From DATBAX01 sp963723765 (GTDB taxonomy: Bacteria > Acidobacteriota > Terriglobia > Terriglobales > Acidobacteriaceae), in assembly GCA_963723765.1 (NCBI GenBank), contig CAVRSD010000003.1, positions 1,159,897 to 1,223,896 of the forward strand: a stretch of DNA of 64,000 nt, written 5' to 3'. The translations under genes and the position numbers were made by a program. Under the pieces are notes generated by a model that was not told the origin of the DNA, ran no database searches, and was given only the letters and a program-made list of their open reading frames with translations. Of the stretch, positions 1-7,427 are shown one piece after another. Each line of letters begins with the position of its first letter. Within the stretch, counting starts at the first letter, position 1.

Positions 1-240
1 AATTTTCGGCTTATGGTAGGAGCTATCGCGCAGAAAATTATCCGCTTCCAGTTCGAATCGGGTCCTGTTGGCGAGCGTCATCTTGTCCTGAGAGGAAATT
101 TGCACCCATTTTCCGCCTGCGTTTACAGATGTAGTTGGAGCAGAGTCTTGCGCATAGGCCGAAAACCCGGCAGCACAACTTAGAAGTATGACCGCTAACA
201 TGGTTCGCTTCCCAAACATGCCTAAGAATTTATTTCCCAA
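1..240 (-). CDS. Secreted protein of unknown function, N-terminal part only
   Basis: The gene runs off the left edge, so only the first 80 codons are visible. A TTG start at 240 is chosen because AAGGAG lies 8 nt upstream; an internal ATG at 219 is the alternative. The first ~30 residues form a signal peptide (basic start, hydrophobic LAVILLSCAAGFSA core, AYAQD cleavage region), so the product is exported. The mature start reads GGKWVQISSQDKMT, a type of opening seen in small exported proteins, but I do not recognise a family. The next gene on the same strand ends at 261, so the two may be co-transcribed. Confidence 0.6.
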   Translation of the reverse strand, partial: MGNKFLGMFGKRTMLAVILLSCAAGFSAYAQDSAPTTSVNAGGKWVQISSQDKMTLANRTRFELEADNFLRDSSYHKPKI

Positions 241-260
241 AGTAATTTCTCCTTAAGTTC

Positions 261-836
261 CTATTCGCGGGATTCATCGCCTCCGACTGGCTCCAGTTCC
301 GTTTCCAGGAAAAAGTTCGTCTCTTTTTCCATCGGCTGGATGCCCTTCGGCAACGCACCCCGGTTGTACGCGGCCATACGGTTCTTCCATTTCAGGAAGT
401 CCGTAATGGTCTGCGGTTCTATGCGGATTTCCACCCGCCGCAGGCTGGCCAACAACAGATTCATCTCATAGTTGAACCCCACAGCCGTACGAAAGTTCTT
501 CGCCGAACGCTGGATTACCTCAATTTTTCGCTCCCGGCATTCCAGCAGTCCCCACCCGGCAGGCAATTCTTCCCGCCGGATAAGCCCCGCAGGAGCCAGA
601 TAAAACCGCTCACAGCCAACTCCGCTTTCCGGCTTCTGGCGAAAAGGCTTAACGCGGTCAGCTAGAAAGTCAGCTCGCGAGATCTTGCACTCCACTAGTA
701 CGGAGTGGGAAGCCTTCTTCCACCCAATGGCATCGGGCATTTCGCCGCTGGCGCAGGCCTGTTCGGACAGCACCACTCCGCAGCGATACCTCCGCAACCA
801 CGCTACCGCTTGGGAAACTAGTTGAGCATGGGTCAT
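261..836 (-). CDS. PD-(D/E)xK-like nuclease-fold protein (MmcB-like)
   Basis: A 191-residue cytoplasmic protein with no signal or membrane segment. Residues ~10-105 look like a PD-(D/E)xK core: PDAIGW (D at ~35) followed by a strand with SVLVECKISRADFLADR (E-x-K at ~49-51), then a conserved-looking FYLAPAGLI and ELPAGWGLLE. This arrangement resembles the MmcB/COG5321 group and Holliday-resolvase-like folds, which act on DNA. Catalysis is inferred, not shown. The C-terminal third is charged and may be an accessory helix region. The start ATG at 836 has a weak GAAG upstream. It sits between a secreted protein and the CHAD protein on the same strand, which gives no functional hint. Confidence 0.6.
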   Translation of the reverse strand: MTHAQLVSQAVAWLRRYRCGVVLSEQACASGEMPDAIGWKKASHSVLVECKISRADFLADRVKPFRQKPESGVGCERFYLAPAGLIRREELPAGWGLLECRERKIEVIQRSAKNFRTAVGFNYEMNLLLASLRRVEIRIEPQTITDFLKWKNRMAAYNRGALPKGIQPMEKETNFFLETELEPVGGDESRE

Positions 837-899
837 GAAATCTTCGGCTTTCGTATAGATGATTTTTACTCGCAGCAGAAGAAAGAAGGAAGTGCCCGA

Positions 900-2423
900 C
901 TAGTTTCGAGCTTTTAGCAAACTCCGCCGTGCTGGTTTCGGAACTCGTAACGGTTTCACCATCACCGGCCGCCGGTAGACCAACTCAACCAGATGACGAG
1001 CCCCAGCAATTTCTTCCGCGATCCGATCACGCGCAGAATAGCCTTCTGCCGCAATCACTATAGAGCCATTCTTCTGGCCAATTTCGAGGCGCCTAATTTG
1101 ACCGCTGTGGTCAGAGTCAAAGGCACCCGCCAGACGGAGAATCCCTGACAGATGCAAGACACTTCGCCGTTGAGCTGGGGTCAGACCAAACAACGCTTTT
1201 TGTCCTGCTCTCGGCAACGCTCCGCGATAATAACGGGCGACGACTCCAGCCAGTTTTAGATTCGCGGCATTGCAGCCCAGGGGTGGTTTGAGCTTTTCAA
1301 CCAGACGGTAGGTGGCTTTCTCCGGCTTCTTTTCCTTAGTTGCATGTCCCACGCCATGAAGCAAAGCGGCTATTTGCAGAACGGCGCGTAAATCCGGCCC
1401 GGGTGGACTTGGACTTCGTATTGGCATGGGCAGTGCATCATAGAGTTGCAGCGCCAGGCGGGACACATGCTGGGAATGCTGAAATCCGAGATCAAGAAAC
1501 GCAGCCCATTGTTTCAACCGGCGCACGGCGATGGACTCGATCTCTTTGCCTTGAGGCAATTCTGCACGCCACACGTTCCATAGCGAAGCTCCGCCCAGCA
1601 TCTTGCCACGATACTTCTCAACTCTCTGGGCACGTTCCTCCATGATGCGCGTGTGCCAGCGAGAGCGCGCTTCTTCGTTCCCGGGAAATGCGTTCACTTG
1701 CAGCAGCTTTGCCCAAAGCACATCCAGATCGTGGACTTCGCCCAACAGATCTTGCAGATGTTTGAGATCGTCCTTCCACGCCGCGTGTTGTTCCGGGAGA
1801 AAGTTTTCCACGATGTATCGAAATCGTTTTATCCCAATCCGCAGGCTGTGCAAAGCCACCTGGGACCGATTGCGTAAAGCTTTGCGATGCAAGTCGTGGG
1901 CGTTCGTCCAGTGCTCCAGTGCCAGATGTTTGAACAACGCGCTTCCCGGCCTAAGTCTGGTAGCCCGGCGTGGCAATGCTGTGGTCCAGCGCCTCCACTG
2001 CTTGCGATCGAACTCCTGCAAGGCTTTGGCCGCCTCCAGCTTGAGTTGAATTTCGCTGTTTACCAGAAATTGCATCACGCTATTGGTTACGGGATCATCA
2101 GGCGATCCGAGGCGCTGTACCCATTCCTCCATGACTTGCACATCCCGCAGTTCCCCCAGACTGCTGAAAAGCCGCTTGCCCGCCTTCTTCATCTGCTTCC
2201 AATTGGGATCGGGATCAAGCGCCATGACACCATCGGCAAGAGAGCGGCAGCGGCGCAGAGCCACACGCAGGTCATGTACTGGATCAGCAGCCAAATCCAC
2301 CCCGGCGCGATCGCATTCTTCGAGCACGCGCTCCATCCACAGCGCGAGACCGGCTTTTTTGCGAACGCTTTTCTTGAGTGCGATTGCGGTAGCAGAAGAC
2401 ATGGGTTTGTTTTGATGGATCAT
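900..2423 (-). CDS. CHAD domain protein with C-terminal degenerate HD (Ppx/GppA-like) domain
   Basis: About 507 residues from the ATG at 2423 (other in-frame starts: GTG 2495, ATG 2402; none has a clear Shine-Dalgarno, so the start is uncertain). Residues ~20-290 form a CHAD domain: helical, with VHDLRVALRRCRS and a second SLRIGIKRFRYIVE, the histidine/arginine pattern that binds polyphosphate in this family. Residues ~300-480 resemble the HD domain found at the C-terminus of Ppx/GppA phosphatases, with SQHVSRLALQLYD and AALLHGVGHA. In an active HD site that last motif would read LLHD; here it is HG, so metal catalysis is doubtful. A role in polyphosphate binding or signalling is inferred. 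It is divergent from the TauE gene across ~95 bp. Confidence 0.75.
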   Translation of the reverse strand: MIHQNKPMSSATAIALKKSVRKKAGLALWMERVLEECDRAGVDLAADPVHDLRVALRRCRSLADGVMALDPDPNWKQMKKAGKRLFSSLGELRDVQVMEEWVQRLGSPDDPVTNSVMQFLVNSEIQLKLEAAKALQEFDRKQWRRWTTALPRRATRLRPGSALFKHLALEHWTNAHDLHRKALRNRSQVALHSLRIGIKRFRYIVENFLPEQHAAWKDDLKHLQDLLGEVHDLDVLWAKLLQVNAFPGNEEARSRWHTRIMEERAQRVEKYRGKMLGGASLWNVWRAELPQGKEIESIAVRRLKQWAAFLDLGFQHSQHVSRLALQLYDALPMPIRSPSPPGPDLRAVLQIAALLHGVGHATKEKKPEKATYRLVEKLKPPLGCNAANLKLAGVVARYYRGALPRAGQKALFGLTPAQRRSVLHLSGILRLAGAFDSDHSGQIRRLEIGQKNGSIVIAAEGYSARDRIAEEIAGARHLVELVYRRPVMVKPLRVPKPARRSLLKARN

Positions 2424-2518
2424 TGTCGCCGGAAAATCGACTTCGTGCCACCGCTTCTTCCCATAAGGCCTCCCGATTTCCACGCGCTGTGGCACACTAT
2501 CATCATGGCAAAAACGGA

Positions 2519-3355
2519 ATGAACGTACTCGAGTTCACTTTTCTGGTGTGCATCGGATCCATGCTCGCCGGTCTGCTCGGATCGCTGACCGGCCTCGGGG
2601 GTGGGGTCGTCCTGGTTCCCCTGCTCACAATTTTCTTCAAAGTCGATCTGCATTATGCCATCGGCGCATCTTTGGTTTCCGTGATCGCAACCTCTTCCGG
2701 CGCAGCCGCAGCCTATGTCCGGGAAGGTTTCTCCAATATTCGGATTGGCATGTTTCTGGAAATTGCCACCACTTTGGGAGCACTCCTGGGTGCGTTTTTG
2801 ACCGCCAAAGTGCCTACCAGCGCGATCGCTATTATTTTCGGAGCAGTGCTGTTGTATTCGGCATATCTGTCACGCCGCACCCGCGCCAGATCGCTTGGCG
2901 ACGATCCTCCTGATCCCCTGGCAACCCGCCTGCAATTGAATGGCAGTTTCCCCACCACCGAGGGCATCCGGAATTACAACGTGTACAACGTACCCACCGG
3001 CTTCGGCCTGATGTTCGGGGCCGGCGCTTTATCAGGACTGCTCGGCATTGGCTCGGGCGCAGTAAAGGTTTTGGCCATGGATCAGGCTATGCGAGTCCCG
3101 TTCAAGGTCTCCACCACCACCAGCAACTTTATGATTGGTGTGACCGCGGCAGCCAGCGCGGGAATTTACCTTAGCCGGGGCTACATTGATCCCGGTCTCG
3201 CTATGCCTGTAATGCTGGGCGTTCTGGCTGGCTCCCTGATTGGCGCGCGTCTTCTGGTCAAAACCGAAACCAAACAATTGCGGCTCGTATTCAGCATTGT
3301 AATCGTGTTGCTGGGATTGCAAATGATTTACCAGGGACTCGCCGGAAAGATATAA
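2519..3355 (+). CDS. TauE/SafE family sulfite/sulfonate exporter-like membrane protein
   Basis: A 278-residue polytopic membrane protein. The two halves carry the duplicated TauE/SafE signature: LLGSLTGLGGGVVLVPLL near residue 20 and ALSGLLGIGSGAVKVLAM near residue 175. The family exports sulfite or organosulfonates or moves other small anions; the substrate here cannot be told. The open frame extends upstream to 2423, but the first hydrophobic helix begins right after the ATG at 2519, which also overlaps the end of a 5-codon frame (ATGA), so 2519 is preferred. DUF1634 follows 43 bp later, a pairing typical of this transporter class. Confidence 0.85.
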   Translation: MNVLEFTFLVCIGSMLAGLLGSLTGLGGGVVLVPLLTIFFKVDLHYAIGASLVSVIATSSGAAAAYVREGFSNIRIGMFLEIATTLGALLGAFLTAKVPTSAIAIIFGAVLLYSAYLSRRTRARSLGDDPPDPLATRLQLNGSFPTTEGIRNYNVYNVPTGFGLMFGAGALSGLLGIGSGAVKVLAMDQAMRVPFKVSTTTSNFMIGVTAAASAGIYLSRGYIDPGLAMPVMLGVLAGSLIGARLLVKTETKQLRLVFSIVIVLLGLQMIYQGLAGKI

Positions 3356-3398
3356 GCATCGCGATTTGAATGAGAACACCTGAGCAGGAATAACTAAT

Positions 3399-3791
3399 AT
3401 GAAGAATTTATCCAAGTGGACTGACCAGCAGTTTGAAGAGATTATCGCGAATCTGTTGCGTACTGGCGTACTCCTCTCGGCTACAGTAGTTTTGCTTGGC
3501 GCGATCATTTACATGACCCGGCATGGTTTTTCGCCGGCGGACTATCGCGTGTTTCGAGGCGAGCCCGCGGACCTGAAGAGTGTGCAAGGCATTATCGGTT
3601 ATGCGTTCCACCGCCACGGTCGCGGCTTGATTCAACTCGGCCTTCTTTTGCTCATCGCCACTCCGGTGGCTCGCGTTATGTTTTCCGTATTTGGATTCGC
3701 CAGAGAACGAGACTGGATGTACGTGGGTTTTACCCTGATCGTGCTGGTCGTGCTGCTGTACAGTCTCTTTGGATCTTCCTTGATCGCATAA
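3399..3791 (+). CDS. DUF1634 small membrane protein, partner of the TauE/SafE exporter
   Basis: A 130-residue protein with three hydrophobic helices (about 28-50, 77-97 and 105-127) and the DUF1634 pattern: early RTGVLLSATVVLLGAIIY, central GYAFHRHGRGLIQLGLLLLIATPVARV, and a final helix. DUF1634 proteins commonly sit directly after TauE/SafE genes, as here, and may form part of the transporter; that role is inferred from neighbourhood. The start ATG at 3399 has GGAATAA upstream. A strong stop and a change of gene type follow at 3791. Confidence 0.82.
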   Translation: MKNLSKWTDQQFEEIIANLLRTGVLLSATVVLLGAIIYMTRHGFSPADYRVFRGEPADLKSVQGIIGYAFHRHGRGLIQLGLLLLIATPVARVMFSVFGFARERDWMYVGFTLIVLVVLLYSLFGSSLIA

Positions 3792-3941
3792 GATGCAGCG
3801 CCCTCGGTTTACGAAGTTTTACGTGACTTTACCAACTCTTTACGCATATTCCCCCATCCAAAGTGTTCGTATGATAAGTAAGCTCCCTGCGTTGGAACCT
3901 TTTTGCGCATGAGCTCAAATCAGCATCTGGAGGCAACAGCA

Positions 3942-4430
3942 ATGTCATCTACAAGAATCGGCCAGAAATGGTCAAAAATCGGAGTGAGGGCACAATTGGT
4001 TGCGGCCGCATTCGCCCTCGCCATGAGTTTCTCGCTTTTCACCGGCACCGCCTTCAGCCAGGACGATCAAGGCCAGCAGGCTCCTCCTCCCCAGGGCGGA
4101 GAGATGGGCGGTCATAAAATGGGCGGCCATCACCAGATGCCCAGTGTGGACGAACAACTCCAGCACCTCACCAAGAAGTTGAATCTAAGTGATGACCAGC
4201 AACCAAAAGTGAAGGCCATTCTGGAAGATCAGCACACCAAAATGGAAGCTCTGCACAACGATTCGTCCATCGCGCGCGAAGACAAGTTCGGCAAGATGCG
4301 CGACATCCGTCAGGGTTCGGACACCCAGATAAAAGCCATTCTCAACGAAGATCAGCAGAAGAAATTTGACAAGATGCAACAAGAACAGCATGACCGAATG
4401 ATGCAGCACCAGGGCCCGCCCAGCGACTAG
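3942..4430 (+). CDS. Spy/CpxP-like periplasmic protein, His/Met-rich
   Basis: 162 residues from the ATG at 3942, picked because GGAGG stands 8 nt before it; the frame opens at 3903. Residues 1-40 are a signal peptide ending ...TAFSQ. A short Gly/His/Met-rich stretch (GGHKMGGHHQMP) follows, which could bind metal. Residues ~70-150 are helical with LTKKLNLSDDQQPKVKAIL and a second NEDQQKKFDKMQQEQ, the paired motif of the Spy/CpxP/LTXXQ family of periplasmic chaperones and stress sensors. Function as a chaperone is by family only. The gene is monocistronic, with a stable hairpin just downstream. Confidence 0.7.
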   Translation: MSSTRIGQKWSKIGVRAQLVAAAFALAMSFSLFTGTAFSQDDQGQQAPPPQGGEMGGHKMGGHHQMPSVDEQLQHLTKKLNLSDDQQPKVKAILEDQHTKMEALHNDSSIAREDKFGKMRDIRQGSDTQIKAILNEDQQKKFDKMQQEQHDRMMQHQGPPSD

Positions 4431-4450
4431 GCTCTGGCAACCGAAAAATT

Positions 4451-4489
4451 CGGGACAGGAAAGCGCAAGGGGTTTGCGCTCCTGTCCCG
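4451..4489 (+). terminator. Strong hairpin after the Spy-like gene
   Basis: CGGGACAGGA...GCGCAA pairs with TTGCGC...TCCTGTCCCG around a GGGG loop, a near-perfect ~16 bp stem 20 bp after the stop codon. No T-run follows at once, so it may stabilise the 3' end rather than act as a classic intrinsic terminator. Confidence 0.6.
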
Positions 4490-4717
4490 GAGAGAAGCAA
4501 ACAGAACGATTGCCTTTATTTTGACTAAAAACCCTTCGGCGCCCGGGCGTGTGGTCACCGTAAACTTCGTCTTCCTGACGGTAAAGCCACCCACGGTTCA
4601 CCGTCAGGCCGGTAGATTCTGGAAAATATGCAAAACTTTGCAGTCAAATGCAAGCTGCGACAGGGGACTTGCAAGATATCAGACGGATGGGATTTTTTTT
4701 CTAGCCACAAGAACAAT

Positions 4718-4794
4718 AATCGAGCTATACTTTAGTTGCCCTCCCCCAATTAACACAAAGGGCATCTCAGGACAATTTGAGACATTTCAGGTTA
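4718..4794 (+). promoter_or_regulatory. Promoter/leader copy 1 (duplicate of the HTH-TPR leader)
   Basis: This ~77 bp block matches the block at 4844-4915 at roughly three of four positions. It has a -10-like TATACT (4726-4731), a small hairpin GCCCT...AGGGC (4738-4763) around CCCCC, then CAGGACAATT and GACATTTCAGGTTA. In the downstream copy AGGTTATG gives the start codon; here it reads AGGTTACA, so no gene starts. An intrinsic terminator follows directly, so transcription from this copy would give an RNA of about 90 nt. Confidence 0.55.
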
Positions 4795-4796
4795 CA

Positions 4797-4826
4797 AAAA
4801 AACTCCCCGTCAATGGGGAGTTTTTT
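4797..4826 (+). terminator. Intrinsic terminator between the two leader copies
   Basis: AAAAACTCCCC-gtcaat-GGGGAGTTTTTTC is a perfect stem with a T6 tail, the textbook Rho-independent form. It separates the two promoter/leader copies, and the A-run on the other side would let it work on both strands. Confidence 0.85.
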
Positions 4827-4843
4827 CTGGTCATCCTTCTGAC

Positions 4844-4915
4844 AATCAAGCTATAATCTGCCAGCCCTCCCCCACTACAAAGGGCATAGCAGGACAATTC
4901 AGGACATTTTAGGTT
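4844..4915 (+). promoter_or_regulatory. Promoter/leader copy 2, drives the HTH-TPR gene
   Basis: It contains a perfect TATAAT (4852-4857), the GCCCT...AGGGC mini-hairpin, and two related half-repeats CAGGACAATT and AGGACATTTT, and ends in AGGTTATG, where the ATG is the start of the downstream gene. Its second-copy status and the conserved hairpin suggest a functional leader. Confidence 0.6.
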
Positions 4916-6370
4916 ATGGAATCGAATTCCCCTCAGCGGAACCTGAACCCGCGTCTGAATTCATGGAAAGAGATTGCCTCTTTCTTTGATCGTGACGAAC
5001 GTACCGTCAAGCGTTGGGAGAAGCGACGTGGGTTGCCAGTCCATCGGATGCCAGGTGGAGAACGCGGCGGAGTTTTTGCCTACACCGAGGAACTCACCGC
5101 GTGGCTGAAATCTGCACCACCGAATGATTTGGCAGATGCAGGACGCCTCGGGAATAGCTTACAAACTGCTTCCGCAAATGCAAAAGGCTTGGGAATGCCA
5201 CTCGATGAGAGTGGTGCCGTTTCCCCGACGAAACCCTCCCCCCCTCCTGTGGTTGAGCGAAAGCGGCGTCTCAAAACTTGGCTTATTTGGGGCGCCGCTG
5301 GAATTGTGGTGGTCGCCTCGGTAACGTGGGTTCTGAAGCGGCAATTGCGGCAGGCTGCGCAATCAAGTGCGGCAGATTCTCGGTCCTCCTCGCGCACCCC
5401 AAGAGCAGAAGCGGAAGACCTGTATCTCAAAGGCCGTTTCTTTTGGAACAAACGCACACCGGATGATTTGAACAAGGCTGTCGATTACTTTACCCAAGCA
5501 ATTGTTCGTGATCCCGGCTACGCAAGAGCTTACGTAGGACTGGCGGACAGCTATAACCTGTTGCGGGAATTTAGCGCCATGCCCTCCAGTGAAGCTTTCC
5601 CCCGAGCCTTGGCCGCCGCCAGAAAAGCCGTCGAGTTGGACGATCGGTCCGCAGAAGCCCACACTTCCCTGGCTTTTGCTCTTCTCTATGCGAATTTGGA
5701 TGAGGCCGGCGCCGAGCGTGAGTTCAAGCGGGCCATTGCATTGGATCCCAACAATGGGCAAGCCCATCACTGGTATGCCACGGCCTTATTGGCCTTCGGA
5801 CGTTTCCCCGAGTCGCTAAAAGAAATTGAAATTGCACAAAAGCTGGATCCTGCTTCCAAAGCAATTCTGGCCGACAAGGGAGTGATCCTTTTCTCTGCGG
5901 GCCAGCCGGATGCGGCGGTCACTCTTCTCAAACAAATAGAAGCTTCGGATCCATCATTCGTTTCTCCCCATCGTTACTTGTCCATGATCGCCTACCAACA
6001 CAAGGACTACCCCGACTATTTCGCGGAATGGAAAGAAACAGCGATTTCCACTCAAGATGAAAAAGATCTCAGCGTTGAAAAAGCTGCGGAGTCAGGTTTT
6101 GTTGCGGGTGGGTTTCACGGAATGGTGGAAAGCATGTTGCCCATTCAAAAGAAGCTTTATCTCGAAGGGTCTCTGGGGGCATATCCTCTGGCCCATACCT
6201 ATGCCCTTCTGGGTCGAAACCGCGAAGCCTTGCAATTCCTGCAGGATGCCTACAACCAGCGGGACATGGGATTGCTGTCTGTCTCCGGGGACTCTGCCTT
6301 CAACGATCTGCACGAAGATCCCGTCTACAAGGATCTGATGGCCCAAGCAGCGATTTCTCCCCGAAATTAG
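4916..6370 (+). CDS. Winged-helix/MerR-like HTH and TPR repeat membrane protein
   Basis: 484 residues. Residues ~12-62 are a DNA-binding head (LNSWKEIASFFDRDERTVKRWEKRRGLPVHR) of the excisionase/MerR-like type. After a Pro/Ser-rich linker comes one membrane helix (~121-143, LIWGAAGIVVVASVTWVL). The rest is TPR: AEDLYLKGRFFWNKRTPDDLNKAVDYF marks the first repeat, followed by at least five more helix pairs with typical A-x-Y-G-L-A and LDP-N-x-x-A-H elements. This fusion (HTH inside, TPR outside) is frequent in Acidobacteriota and is presumed to couple an external or periplasmic interaction to transcription. Target genes are unknown. The duplicated leader upstream is likely its control region. 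Confidence 0.8.
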   Translation: MESNSPQRNLNPRLNSWKEIASFFDRDERTVKRWEKRRGLPVHRMPGGERGGVFAYTEELTAWLKSAPPNDLADAGRLGNSLQTASANAKGLGMPLDESGAVSPTKPSPPPVVERKRRLKTWLIWGAAGIVVVASVTWVLKRQLRQAAQSSAADSRSSSRTPRAEAEDLYLKGRFFWNKRTPDDLNKAVDYFTQAIVRDPGYARAYVGLADSYNLLREFSAMPSSEAFPRALAAARKAVELDDRSAEAHTSLAFALLYANLDEAGAEREFKRAIALDPNNGQAHHWYATALLAFGRFPESLKEIEIAQKLDPASKAILADKGVILFSAGQPDAAVTLLKQIEASDPSFVSPHRYLSMIAYQHKDYPDYFAEWKETAISTQDEKDLSVEKAAESGFVAGGFHGMVESMLPIQKKLYLEGSLGAYPLAHTYALLGRNREALQFLQDAYNQRDMGLLSVSGDSAFNDLHEDPVYKDLMAQAAISPRN

Positions 6371-6500
6371 CTGAGATGACCACGGCGTATCGCGCTACAA
6401 AAAGTGTTGCTGGATTGACACAGCGTCTGTTTCAAGCCACGAATCACCCCTTACAAACACCGCGTAACTCTATAAAAACAAGCTCTATACCCTTTGGTTC

Positions 6501-6550
6501 ATGATCTGCCATTTGTTTAGGCGTAAGCGCCCAATCAGGTGGCAAATCAT
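6501..6550 (+). promoter_or_regulatory. Long imperfect hairpin enclosing the L,D-transpeptidase RBS and start
   Basis: ATGATCTGCCATTT (6501-6514) pairs with AGGTGGCAAATCAT (6537-6550), with a central GGCG-TAA-CGCC stem (6520-6531). The right arm holds the AGGTGG ribosome site and the first bases of the ATG at 6549. Folding in mRNA would hide the start site, so translational control is plausible. Confidence 0.45.
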
Positions 6551-7163
6551 GGCCAGAACGATCAATAGTTCGAAAATTCGCAGAATCGCAGCATGGGTTC
6601 TTATCCATTTCATGAGCGCCCTCAGCACCCCCGCTCTGGCGCAAAACCCATCCTCATCAAGCCCCGCCACGGCCACGCCGATTCATCGGCAAGTCATTGT
6701 CAGTATTTCCGACAGGAAACTGGCAGTCCTCGAAAATGACAAGGTCATCAGCACTTTTTCCGTCTCGGTTGGCGCGGCGGTCAGTCCAAGCCCTACTGGC
6801 GAGTTCCAGATTGTCAATCGGCTGGCCAACCCCACCTACTACCACCCCGGTACGGTGATTCCGCCGGGCGGCGATAACCCAATCGGCCCACGCTGGATTG
6901 GCCTTAGCCAGAAGGGCTTTGGCATCCACGGGACAAACCAGCCACACTCCATCGGTCACGCTGCTTCGCACGGCTGCATTCGCCTTAACAATCGCGACAT
7001 CGTGCGGTTCTTTCAAATGGTGAGCGTGGGCGACACGGTGTCTATTCGTAGTGAGCGTGATGAACAAATCGCTCAGATCTTCGGTGGCGTAGCCGACACC
7101 GACACCTCCGCAGTAGCGCAGGAGAAGTCCGCCTCTCCGATCCAGGGCGGCGGTGGACAGTAA
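6549..7163 (+). CDS. L,D-transpeptidase (YkuD domain), exported
   Basis: 204 residues from ATG 6549 (AGGTGG 6 nt upstream; an open frame reaches 6501). Residues ~12-33 are a signal peptide ending PALAQ. Residues ~47-175 are a YkuD domain: VIVSISDRKLAVLENDKVI at the start, then FGIHGTN and, ~15 residues later, SHGCIRL, which holds the catalytic cysteine and its histidine. Such enzymes make 3-3 cross-links in peptidoglycan or attach proteins to it, in the periplasm. The tail is a Gly/Ala-rich extension. The hairpin over the start codon may regulate translation. A 50-codon membrane gene follows 30 bp later. Confidence 0.88.
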   Translation: MARTINSSKIRRIAAWVLIHFMSALSTPALAQNPSSSSPATATPIHRQVIVSISDRKLAVLENDKVISTFSVSVGAAVSPSPTGEFQIVNRLANPTYYHPGTVIPPGGDNPIGPRWIGLSQKGFGIHGTNQPHSIGHAASHGCIRLNNRDIVRFFQMVSVGDTVSIRSERDEQIAQIFGGVADTDTSAVAQEKSASPIQGGGGQ

Positions 7164-7193
7164 GCAGCACAACGAATTCATAGGAGGATCACA

Positions 7194-7346
7194 ATGCAAC
7201 TCGCAATCACCGCAATGGCAGTCATGGCCGGGATGGTTTTCTCACTAGCAATCGCACTTCTGGTGGAGGAGCTAATTTTCGGCAAGGTTTTCCGCCTGTT
7301 CTTTGCCCGGCAAACGGTTCAGGCCAAATCTGGGCAGCCGCGTTAG
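7194..7346 (+). CDS. Small single-helix membrane protein (50 aa)
   Basis: ATG 7194 is preceded by a perfect AGGAGG at a 6-nt spacing, which is the best ribosome site in this part of the window and supports a real gene. The product starts MQLAITAMAVMAGMVFSLAI, one strongly hydrophobic helix (~5-27), followed by EELIFGKVFRLFFARQ and a short polar tail, so an inner-membrane peptide with its C-terminus probably in the cytoplasm. It lies 30 bp after the L,D-transpeptidase and may be co-transcribed. No family is recognised. Confidence 0.6.
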   Translation: MQLAITAMAVMAGMVFSLAIALLVEELIFGKVFRLFFARQTVQAKSGQPR

Positions 7347-7406
7347 GCACAACCGACGACTCTAACCAGTACAGGGTGTATGCCAAGCACACGCCATCTC
7401 GCGGTT

Positions 7407-7412
7407 TATAAT
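7407..7412 (+). promoter_or_regulatory. -10 box (TATAAT) for the sensor operon
   Basis: A perfect TATAAT stands 15 bp before the ATG at 7428. It argues that translation starts at 7428 and not at the longer frame opening at 7380, and implies a very short 5' leader. Confidence 0.5.
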
Positions 7413-7427
7413 GCGCGCATTCCCAAC

